Source: Paenibacillus timonensis (lineage in GTDB: Bacteria; Bacillota; Bacilli; Paenibacillales; Paenibacillaceae). From it: a stretch of DNA of 64,000 nucleotides. The notes beneath the pieces are model-generated. The model had not been told where the DNA came from. It saw only the letters and a program-made list of their open reading frames with translations, and searched no databases. The stretch lies in NCBI RefSeq assembly GCF_022427145.1, contig NZ_JAKSXN010000028.1, forward strand, positions 1-64,000, written 5' to 3'. Below are positions 16,939 through 23,541 of the stretch, one piece after another (the first letter of the stretch is position 1; the number at the start of each line of letters is the position of its first letter). The position numbers and the translations under genes are program-made.

Positions 16939-17439
16939 TTAATGGCCGGCGCCCGTAAAATATTGATAGAAATGAACATCCCACCATTTCCCGAATTTGC
17001 GCCCCACTTCTTTGAAACAACCGATGTGCTCGAAGCCGAACTTCTCGTGCAGCTTGCGGCTGGTTTCGTTGCCGCTAACCACGCAGCTGATGACGGTGTG
17101 GAACCCCAGTGCTTCGGCACGGCGCAAAATTTCGGCGGTTAAAGCGGAACCGATGCCTTGGCCGCGAAACTCGGCGGCGAGATACACCGACAGCTCGGCC
17201 GAATAGCCATAAGCCGGTTTCGCCCGGAACGGGCTCAAGCTGCAATAACCGGCCACATCCCCTTGCACCGTCGCCACGATCAGCGGAAACCGCCCGCCGT
17301 GGTTGTCGAACCAGACCCTCCGTTGTTTTAGCGTCTGTTCCTCCAAGTCAAACGTGGCCGCGGAGTTCCGCACCGACTCGTTATATATGGCGAGGAGGTC
17401 CGGCAAATCCTCCAGTACGGCTTCTCTGATTTCGATCAT
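16939..17439 (-). CDS. GNAT-family N-acetyltransferase, phosphinothricin-acetyltransferase-like
   Basis: The 166-residue enzyme starts MIEIREAVLEDLPDLLAIYN and has the acetyl-CoA motif A region YLAAEFRGQGIGSALTAEIL and the NETSRKLHEKFGFEHIG motif of the Pat/YncA/YwnH branch. Those enzymes acetylate small amines such as methionine sulfoximine or phosphinothricin. ATG 17439 follows GGGGGAGG; the frame runs open to 17643 but that part overlaps an intergenic repeat and has no family match. It is transcribed alone and converges on the permease gene. Confidence 0.86.
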   Translation of the reverse strand: MIEIREAVLEDLPDLLAIYNESVRNSAATFDLEEQTLKQRRVWFDNHGGRFPLIVATVQGDVAGYCSLSPFRAKPAYGYSAELSVYLAAEFRGQGIGSALTAEILRRAEALGFHTVISCVVSGNETSRKLHEKFGFEHIGCFKEVGRKFGKWWDVHFYQYFTGAGH

Positions 17440-17622
17440 GATTTTTTTCCTCCCCCGGTTCACTTCGAACTCTGTCGGTTGCAAGGACATTCCTCTATCT
17501 CGTCCCGAGACCATCATATCACTGGCATCAGTTGAGTAACAATTACCTTTATACTGGTCAGGTCTGCAGGTATGGGGGCAGTCGTCGTGCTGATGTACTT
17601 GGTAAATTTGGATAACGGCAAT

Positions 17623-17795
17623 AGTGCAGTTATTTTTTTGCATGATGGTATTTGAGGGAAAATAGTTGCTAAAGTGCAGTTATTTTGGAGCAAAAAGAGG
17701 ATACAGGGTAAATCAGGGCAAATAACTGCATTGTCGCAGTTATTTGCCCTGATTTGCTAGAAACCCCACTAGATAGATGTATTATTGCAGTTATT
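17623..17795. repeat. Cluster of GCAGTTATT intergenic repeats with a perfect 20-bp palindrome
   Basis: The 398-bp gap between the GNAT gene and the next gene holds AGTGCAGTTATTTT twice (17623-17636 and 17673-17686, 50 bp apart), a perfect 20-bp inverted repeat with a 6-nt loop (17710-17729 / 17736-17755) built from the same core, and another copy near 17786-17795. No coding region is seen. The hairpin may also act as a terminator. Confidence 0.7.
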
Positions 17796-17837
17796 CAATC
17801 TCCGCCTCTGGATCTTCATTCTCCAAGAGAACTCGAC

Positions 17838-18518
17838 TTACAGCCGCTGTAGCGCACCTCTTTGGAGTTCATACTTAACCGCACGCTTTCCCTCAAAGCC
17901 GAAGGCAGGTTTTAGCAAACCCTTGCCGCACATGGATTGCAGCGTACGAACGGCGGTCCGATGATTAAGGGACAAGTGGGTCTCCACGTCCACTGGACGC
18001 AGCGGCCGGGCCAGCATGCAAGAAAGCCGCAAGATCTCCCGTTCGTGGATCGAGAGGGCGTACGCCTGGGAATTCGCCGGCAAATACCGATTGAGCACCA
18101 TGCGCAGCAAGGTGATGCACAACTCCGGCCGGTTCGCGACGTCATCGTAGGCGAAACAAATCACCTGAAACCCCATCGCGGTCAGAAAAGTTTCCCGATT
18201 CAGCTCGTTGCAGTATTTTTGCCTGTCCATGTCCCTGACGTGCGGACCAAACCCTTTGATCTCGATGACCAGCTTCACGGGTCCAGCCAACCATACGAAA
18301 TCGCAAAAATAAGAGAGCCCCCGCCAATCTACAACCTCATATTCCGGATGCAGACGATCGAAATTTCCTTGCACCTCCCACCAAACCTTCTGGCAGAATA
18401 ACTTCTCCGCCTCCCGGTGACCGCGCTCCAGACGCCCTCTGCGCTCTCCCGTCCTCGACTGTAGATGCCCCTGTAGAAATGCGGCATGAGCTTGTTCAAA
18501 CGCCATCTCTGAAACCAT
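17838..18518 (-). CDS. Putative PD-(D/E)XK nuclease domain fused to a winged helix
   Basis: The 226-residue protein is not one I can name. Its first part (about 30-120) has the PD-(D/E)XK layout: a helix with REAEKLF, D73 in FCDFVW, then E86-x-K88 in LVIEIKG, and a later GFQVICFAYDD strand as in Vsr/DUF559-like endonucleases. The last 70 residues (LSIHEREILRLSCMLARPL to the C-terminus) look like a winged helix. ATG 18518 follows GGGAGGG. It stands alone between repeats and a divergent TetR operon. It could cut DNA, or be a regulator with a dead nuclease fold; all three acidic/basic catalytic residues are present, which favours activity. Confidence 0.6.
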   Translation of the reverse strand: MVSEMAFEQAHAAFLQGHLQSRTGERRGRLERGHREAEKLFCQKVWWEVQGNFDRLHPEYEVVDWRGLSYFCDFVWLAGPVKLVIEIKGFGPHVRDMDRQKYCNELNRETFLTAMGFQVICFAYDDVANRPELCITLLRMVLNRYLPANSQAYALSIHEREILRLSCMLARPLRPVDVETHLSLNHRTAVRTLQSMCGKGLLKPAFGFEGKRAVKYELQRGALQRL

Positions 18519-18649
18519 GGATCTATCCCTCCCGAAAATAAGAAAACGCCCCGGCTCCAAATGCATGGATCGGGACGTTCTTCGTCTTAGGCCCATTATA
18601 CATCGGGGGATGCGGATTGAACATATCGCAAAACCACCACAGGAAACTA

Positions 18650-18705
18650 TTGACAAAGCGGGAGATCTCGCATACATTATGAATGAATCGAAAAATATTC
18701 ATTCA
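18650..18705 (+). promoter_or_regulatory. Promoter with TetR-type operator for the redox operon
   Basis: TTGACA (18650-18655), a 17-bp spacer and TACATT (18673-18678) are followed at once by the perfect inverted repeat TGAATGAAT (18680-18688) / ATTCATTCA (18697-18705). A palindrome at the start site of an operon headed by a tetR gene is the usual autorepression layout. Confidence 0.7.
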
Positions 18706-18785
18706 GGCGCTATTTTCTCCAGGATAAGTGAAAAATATCACAAAAGTTGATGCGCCTGGCAAACCCAACAGCGGAGGTCAAGACA

Positions 18786-19367
18786 GTGGAGGACAAGAAA
18801 ACCCGAATTTACCAATGCGGGAAGGAGCTGTTCAGCGCCCAAGGATTCAAGGATACGAACGTAGCCGACATCACCCGGAAGGCCGGGGTCAGCGTAGGAA
18901 CCTTTTATAACTATTATGCCTCGAAAGAGAAGCTATTCATGGAGATTTTTAGCGACGAAAACGCGAAGCTCAAAAGACAGCTGATGGAGTCGGCCGATCT
19001 AAACGAAGAGCCTTTGCGGATGATTCAAGGGTTTCTGGCGCGAAATCAGGAGGGCATGAGGTCGAACCCGATCCTGAAGGAGTGGTATAACCGCGACGTG
19101 TACGGTCGAATCGAGAAGCTGTACCGCGAAGAAAGCGGCCAGGATGCCGTCGATTTCGTTTACGGCGATTCGCTCGAACTGGTGAAACGGTGGCAGGCGG
19201 AAGGGAAGATGCGGGCCGATATCGACAGCGGAATGATTATGGCGATGTTTGCGGCCATCATCCATATCGAGACGCATAAGGAGGAAATCGGGCTAATGCA
19301 TTTTCCGCAGCTGCTGGATTATATGACGGAGTTTATCATGGAAGGGTTAACCCGTCGTCCTCATTAA
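18786..19367 (+). CDS. TetR/AcrR-family regulator heading the ApbE redox operon
   Basis: The 193-residue regulator has the helix-turn-helix region KELFSAQGFKDTNVADITRK with VSVGTFYNYYASKEKLF after it. GTG 18786 is chosen because GGAGG lies 9 bp upstream; TTG/ATG codons at 18747/18750 are in frame but poorly placed. It is the first gene of an operon with ApbE, an FMN-binding protein and an EFR1 ferredoxin-flavodoxin, and a palindrome overlaps its promoter. It probably represses the whole operon; the inducer is unknown. Confidence 0.85.
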   Translation: MEDKKTRIYQCGKELFSAQGFKDTNVADITRKAGVSVGTFYNYYASKEKLFMEIFSDENAKLKRQLMESADLNEEPLRMIQGFLARNQEGMRSNPILKEWYNRDVYGRIEKLYREESGQDAVDFVYGDSLELVKRWQAEGKMRADIDSGMIMAMFAAIIHIETHKEEIGLMHFPQLLDYMTEFIMEGLTRRPH

Positions 19368-19395
19368 CGCGATGGGCGGAAGGAGGCCGAGGTTG

Positions 19396-20364
19396 GTGAG
19401 CAGTTCAAAATCAACCGAGTCGATGGAATCCGCAGGCAAGGGAATGGGAACCCAATTATGCCACAGGGCTTACGGCAAAAACGCGGCGAAGGCGCTTGAG
19501 GCGGTCGGGGCGGAGATGAAACGCTTGGAACGCCTGTTAAGCCGCTTCGTCCCCGAGAGCGACATCGCCAAGATGAACGGATTGGCGGGCAAGGGCCGGG
19601 TCAAGCTTAGCCCGGAGGCCTACGAGGTGCTAACGCTGGCTCGCCGCATTTCGGACCTTTGCGGCGGAACGTTTGATGTTACCGTCGGCCCGTTGGTCGA
19701 GCTGTGGGGCGTTACAAATGCCGCCGCACCGCCGCCTTTCGAAAGGATCAAGGAGGCGGTTTCCCTGGTGAATGATGCGGATCTGGTTCTGGATCCGGCA
19801 TCCCGAACGGGCGGGCTTCGCCGTAAGGGCCAGTCCGTAGATCTAGGCGCGATCGGCAAAGGTTATGCCAGCGACAAGCTGCTCGGAGTGTTCCGCCGGT
19901 TCGGCGTTGCCTCTGCATTCAGCAATCTCGGCGGAAACGTGGCCGTCTTGGGCGCCAAGCCGGACGGTTCGCCGTGGCGCGTCGGCATCCGCCACCCGAG
20001 ACGGGAGCGCTGCCTGATCGGCGCGATCGACGTCGTGGACCAAGCGGTCATAACGTCGGGGGACGATCAAAGTTATTTTATCGATGCCATGGGGAAACGG
20101 CGTCATCATCTTCTTGATCCGGCAACCGGATATCCCGCAGATCACGGCCTGGTCAGCGTCACCATCGTCGCGGACAGCGCCGCGGCGGCCGATGCGTTGG
20201 CGACGGCGGCGTTTGTGGCCGGAATGGAGCGGGGGCTGGCGATCCTACGTCGTTTCCCCGGAGCGGAAGCCGTTTTCGTCGACCGACGCCTGCAGGTTTA
20301 CGTGACGGCAGGACTAAAGGAACATTTTCTGGCGCTGGAGGGAACAACCGCAGTCATCATTTAA
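19396..20364 (+). CDS. apbE: ApbE-family FAD:protein FMN transferase without visible signal peptide
   Basis: ApbE enzymes attach FMN from FAD to a Thr in Ser-Gly-Ala-Thr-type motifs of FMN-binding domains. This protein (about 322 residues) shows the family order: FDVTVGPLVELWG, VDLGAIGKGYASDKL, SNLGGNVAVLG, VITSGDDQSYF and HHLLDPATGYPA, with the Mg-binding Asp and Thr region near SAAAADALATAAFVAG. I take GTG 19396, behind AAGGAGG; TTG 19393 is equally possible. Most bacterial ApbE proteins are exported lipoproteins, but no hydrophobic leader is present here, so the enzyme appears cytoplasmic. The substrate is probably the FMN-binding protein encoded next. Confidence 0.88.
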   Translation: MSSSKSTESMESAGKGMGTQLCHRAYGKNAAKALEAVGAEMKRLERLLSRFVPESDIAKMNGLAGKGRVKLSPEAYEVLTLARRISDLCGGTFDVTVGPLVELWGVTNAAAPPPFERIKEAVSLVNDADLVLDPASRTGGLRRKGQSVDLGAIGKGYASDKLLGVFRRFGVASAFSNLGGNVAVLGAKPDGSPWRVGIRHPRRERCLIGAIDVVDQAVITSGDDQSYFIDAMGKRRHHLLDPATGYPADHGLVSVTIVADSAAAADALATAAFVAGMERGLAILRRFPGAEAVFVDRRLQVYVTAGLKEHFLALEGTTAVII

Positions 20365-20425
20365 AGTGCAGGTTCAACTTAAGTGCGGGCACAACCTCTA
20401 GACTCATGAAGGAGGAGTGAGCGGC

Positions 20426-20860
20426 ATGAACGGAAAGGCCATCCCAAAGAAACGGAAAGGAAAGATGAAGATGTGGATCATCGCGGTAGTGGCATTGCTT
20501 GCGGCAAGCGTCGGAGGTGGTATCCTTTTTACGGCCGGAGAGCGGCGGGAAGGGAGAAATCTCCCGATTCGCGCCGTGGATTTCCACAGCTTGAAGGACG
20601 GCACGTATGTCGGGGAATACGAAGGCGGAAAGTACAAGTGGAGAGCCAACCAGGTACGAGTCACCGTGTCTTCAGGCAAAGTAACGGATATCCAATTGTT
20701 GATGCACAAAGAGAACCGGTCGCGGGATTTTACCGGCAAATTGTACGGCAGGGTCATCGAATCGCAGTCGTTGCAGGTGGACACGATCAGCGGCGCGACG
20801 ATCACCTCCAAAGCCTATCTCAAATCGGTGGAGAACGCGCTCAACGAGGCGCAGAAGTAG
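20426..20860 (+). CDS. Membrane-anchored FMN-binding domain protein
   Basis: This 144-residue protein has a Lys/Arg-rich start, one membrane helix (about 17-38) and an FMN-binding domain (RnfG/NqrC type) in which GTYVGEYEG opens the domain and DTISGATITSKAY carries the Thr that ApbE flavinylates. ATG 20426 is placed 10 bp after GGAGG. The positive-inside rule puts the domain outside the cell. It lies between apbE and an EFR1 gene, so it likely carries electrons as a covalent flavoprotein at the outer face of the membrane. Confidence 0.86.
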   Translation: MNGKAIPKKRKGKMKMWIIAVVALLAASVGGGILFTAGERREGRNLPIRAVDFHSLKDGTYVGEYEGGKYKWRANQVRVTVSSGKVTDIQLLMHKENRSRDFTGKLYGRVIESQSLQVDTISGATITSKAYLKSVENALNEAQK

Positions 20861-20903
20861 GAAATCTAACGAGGTGCCCGAAGCGGAAGGGAGAGGGGAT
20901 TCG

Positions 20904-21704
20904 ATGATATTTTATTTTACCGGAACAGGCAATTCCTTGTACGCGGCAAAATCGATCGCGAGCCGCCAAGGGGAGAAACTGGTCTCCATCGCGGCGGCGG
21001 CCTCAAGCGGCAAGGAAGTATACGAATACGACCTGCTGGATGATGAGGTCATAGGGTTTGTTCACCCGGTGCATGCTTGGGGGCCGCCGCCGGTCGTGCT
21101 GGATTTTATCCGAAAGCTGAAGCTGCGGAATTTCCAGGGGAATTACGTTTTTGCCGTCGCCACTTGCGGCGGAAGCGCGGGAAATGCGATGAAGGTGATG
21201 GCTCGCTCCCTGCAAGCGCAAGGTTTGCCATTGATCGGCGGATTTTCCGTGATCATGCCGAACAATTACATTATGATGGGGGACGTGGATTCCGATCAGA
21301 TTCGGCAAGAGAAGCTGGCAGCGGCGGACGAAACCTTGCAGTACATCCACGCCGCGGTCGCCCGGAAAGCGCAGGAGTGGAAGGTCAGCCGAGGCCGGTT
21401 GCCGTGGTTGACGACGGGACTGATTTACCCGATGTTCGCGAAAAGCAACGTGAATACAGCAAAATTTCACGTTACGGATGGCTGCACCGGCTGCGGGATT
21501 TGCGCCAAGGTATGTAATGGCGGCAATATTCGGTTGCGCGACGGTAAGCCGGAGTGGGGGGCGAACTGCACGCAATGTTCGGCATGCCTCCACTATTGCC
21601 CGTCCCGTGCCGTACAGTACGGAAATGCTACCGGGAAAAAAGGGAGATACGTCAACCCTAATATCAGCATTGTCGAAATCAGCAAAGGCAAGGTGCTCCC
21701 GTAA
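20904..21704 (+). CDS. EFR1-family ferredoxin: flavodoxin-like domain plus two 4Fe-4S clusters
   Basis: The 266-residue protein starts with a flavodoxin FMN-phosphate loop (YFTGTGNSLYAAK, residues 4-16), continues with a flavodoxin-like fold, and ends with a bacterial 2[4Fe-4S] ferredoxin domain: CTGCGICAKVC and CTQCSACLHYCP. This arrangement defines EFR1 proteins. The ATG follows GAGGGGATTCG. It is the last gene of the TetR-ApbE-FMN-binding operon and probably supplies electrons, from NAD(P)H or ferredoxin pools, to the membrane flavoprotein. The physiological acceptor is not shown. Confidence 0.88.
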   Translation: MIFYFTGTGNSLYAAKSIASRQGEKLVSIAAAASSGKEVYEYDLLDDEVIGFVHPVHAWGPPPVVLDFIRKLKLRNFQGNYVFAVATCGGSAGNAMKVMARSLQAQGLPLIGGFSVIMPNNYIMMGDVDSDQIRQEKLAAADETLQYIHAAVARKAQEWKVSRGRLPWLTTGLIYPMFAKSNVNTAKFHVTDGCTGCGICAKVCNGGNIRLRDGKPEWGANCTQCSACLHYCPSRAVQYGNATGKKGRYVNPNISIVEISKGKVLP

Positions 21705-21715
21705 AAAACGAAAAC

Positions 21716-21759
21716 GTCCCGCTGCTCCGCAAGACAACAGGAGCGGCGGGACTTTTTTT
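21716..21759 (+). terminator. Terminator of the ApbE redox operon
   Basis: GTCCCGCTGCTCC (21716-21728) pairs with GGAGCGGCGGGAC (21740-21752) with one wobble pair, followed by seven T. A-rich sequence on the left suggests it also serves the converging SDR gene. Confidence 0.85.
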
Positions 21760-21777
21760 ACGTTAGGCGGGAACGCA

Positions 21778-22614
21778 TCAGCCGATCGGATCATCGGCTG
21801 AGCGGCTGAGCTCCGCCCAGGCATCGGCTTCCGCGGCGCGTTCCCTGGACGCTTTGGCGGCCGTTTCGACCGCGTCGGAGCCGAGCAGCAATCGCAGCGG
21901 CGGTTCCTCCAGCCGGACGAGGTCGGCGATGATTTTCGCCCCCCTTACCGGGTCCCCCGACTGGTGGCCTTCAAATGAATCGCGGAATCGGTTCATCTTG
22001 CCGACGGTTTCTTCGTAATCGGCGCCGACCGTCAGCTTGCGCATGGAGGCGCCGTTCCAGTCCGTTCGGAACGCGCCCGGTTCAACGATGATCACCTTGA
22101 TGCCAAGCGGTTTAACCTCGTTGTTCAGCACCTCCGAGAAGCCTTCCACGGCGTACTTCGCCGTTTGATATCCGCCCATGCCGGGCGTTCCTCCGACGCG
22201 GCCGCCGATGGAAGAAAACTGGATGATATGGCCCGACCGTTGCTTGCGCAGAACCGGCAACGCCGCTTTCGTCACGTTCACGACGCCGAACAGGTTGGCT
22301 TCGATTTGCGCGCGGAACATCTCGTCGTTCATCTCTTCGATCGGCGCGCTGTCGGCGTAGCCGGCGTTATTGACGACGACGTCGAGCGTGCCGAATTCGT
22401 CCAGGGCGAATTGAACGGCGGCGTGTGCCGCCGCGGCGTCTGTAACGTCCAGCGCAAACGTGCGGACGCGTTCCCCGTAGCTTTGGGCGAGGTCATCCAG
22501 TTGCTCCGGCCGGCGGGCGGTAGCAACCACCCGGTCTCCGTTTTCCAACGCGGCTTTCACGAGTTCTTTTCCGAATCCCCGGGAGCTCCCGGTAATCAAC
22601 CATACTTTGGACAT
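21778..22614 (-). CDS. Short-chain dehydrogenase/reductase (classical SDR)
   Basis: The 278-residue enzyme has TGSSRGFG for NAD(P) binding, the NNAG strand motif, and the Ser-Tyr-Lys triad in SSIGGRVGG...GGYQTAKYAVEGF. The Arg in the glycine motif suggests NADP(H). ATG 22614 follows GAAGGGAAG; an in-frame TTG lies three codons upstream. It is divergent from a TetR gene whose coding region starts about 200 bp away, so that regulator may control it. The substrate is unknown; members of this branch are usually annotated only as oxidoreductases. Confidence 0.87.
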   Translation of the reverse strand: MSKVWLITGSSRGFGKELVKAALENGDRVVATARRPEQLDDLAQSYGERVRTFALDVTDAAAAHAAVQFALDEFGTLDVVVNNAGYADSAPIEEMNDEMFRAQIEANLFGVVNVTKAALPVLRKQRSGHIIQFSSIGGRVGGTPGMGGYQTAKYAVEGFSEVLNNEVKPLGIKVIIVEPGAFRTDWNGASMRKLTVGADYEETVGKMNRFRDSFEGHQSGDPVRGAKIIADLVRLEEPPLRLLLGSDAVETAAKASRERAAEADAWAELSRSADDPIG

Positions 22615-22810
22615 GATCGTCAACTTCCCTTCAGATCGTTATTTGATAGAATCAGTTCTCTTCTTTCGGTTTGGTACATGGAGAAGGATAACATGGTTTC
22701 TATACAAAGTAAACAAAAAGAATAAAAAATGTCTATTATGTATATATAGTATGAATCCTTCGCGTAATTTGTGTATAATGGGAAGAAGGTGTAAGGAGGG
22801 CAATCACGGG

Positions 22811-23482
22811 ATGGAACGATCAGCTGATCAACCGCAAAACAAAACGAAAAGCAAGATGCTGAAAAAACTGGCCGCCGTCACCAAAAAGGAAGGTTTCCAG
22901 TCTTTGCGGATGGACGATATCGCCAAGGCCATGGACGTGAGCCGGGCGACGATGTATAAATATTTCTCCTCGAAGGACGAGGTCGTCGAAGAGCTGGTTC
23001 AGACCTACGAGGACTATATCGACGGGTTGGTGCTGGAAACGGCGCAAGGGATAGAGGACTCGTTCGGGACTCGGTTTCTGAAGCTGTTCGAACAATCGGT
23101 GCTGCTGATCGAATCGGTAACCGACGTGTTTTTGCGCGACCTGCAGACGTCTTATCCCGATTTGTTCGGACGCATCAAGGATGCGATGCATCGCCGGGAA
23201 CGGAAGATGGTGGAGTTTTACCGCGACGGAATGAAGCGGGGCGTTTTCAACGAGGTAAACATCATGTTTCTCCTGCTGCAGGATGACGTGATGTTGAGGG
23301 AAATCTTAACGGCGAAATATATCATGTATAACGAAACGACGCTGGAGCAGGTCCTGCGGGACTATTACGAGTTCAAAAAGATCCAGCTGTTCAAGGCCGG
23401 CAAGCAAACGCTTGTCGACGATGCGGAGTTCGAGCCGGTCATGGAGCACATTTTGCAGAAATTCAAACGAAACGTCGTGTAA
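22811..23482 (+). CDS. TetR-family regulator, divergent from the SDR gene
   Basis: The product is 223 residues with a TetR helix-turn-helix (LRMDDIAKAMDVSRATMYKYF) and a long helical C-terminal domain. ATG 22811 has AAGGAGGG upstream; the frame is open to 22607 but has no ribosome site there. A TATAAT box at 22774-22779 is the likely -10, without a clear -35. The regulator is transcribed away from the SDR gene across an AT-rich gap of about 200 bp, so it may repress that gene. It converges on the terpene cyclase. Confidence 0.84.
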   Translation: MERSADQPQNKTKSKMLKKLAAVTKKEGFQSLRMDDIAKAMDVSRATMYKYFSSKDEVVEELVQTYEDYIDGLVLETAQGIEDSFGTRFLKLFEQSVLLIESVTDVFLRDLQTSYPDLFGRIKDAMHRRERKMVEFYRDGMKRGVFNEVNIMFLLLQDDVMLREILTAKYIMYNETTLEQVLRDYYEFKKIQLFKAGKQTLVDDAEFEPVMEHILQKFKRNVV

Positions 23483-23500
23483 ATCCGGTGTATACGAAGA

Positions 23501-23541
23501 GGGGACGAAAACGCCATTAAGGCGATTCGTCCCCATATTTT
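23501..23541. terminator. Bidirectional terminator containing the cyclase stop codon
   Basis: GGGGACGAA (23501-23509) pairs with TTCGTCCCC (23526-23534) around an inner ACGCC/GGCG stem, followed by ATATTTTTTT. The stop codon of the minus-strand cyclase (23517-23519) lies in its loop. Confidence 0.8.

Noticed and set aside
17600-17800. CRISPR array.
   Set aside because: The repeats are few, irregularly spaced, in both orientations, and have no spacers of constant length or cas genes nearby.
17838-18518. Restriction-modification system.
   Set aside because: There is a nuclease-like fold but no DNA methyltransferase next to it; the methyltransferases in the window are rRNA- or small-molecule-type.
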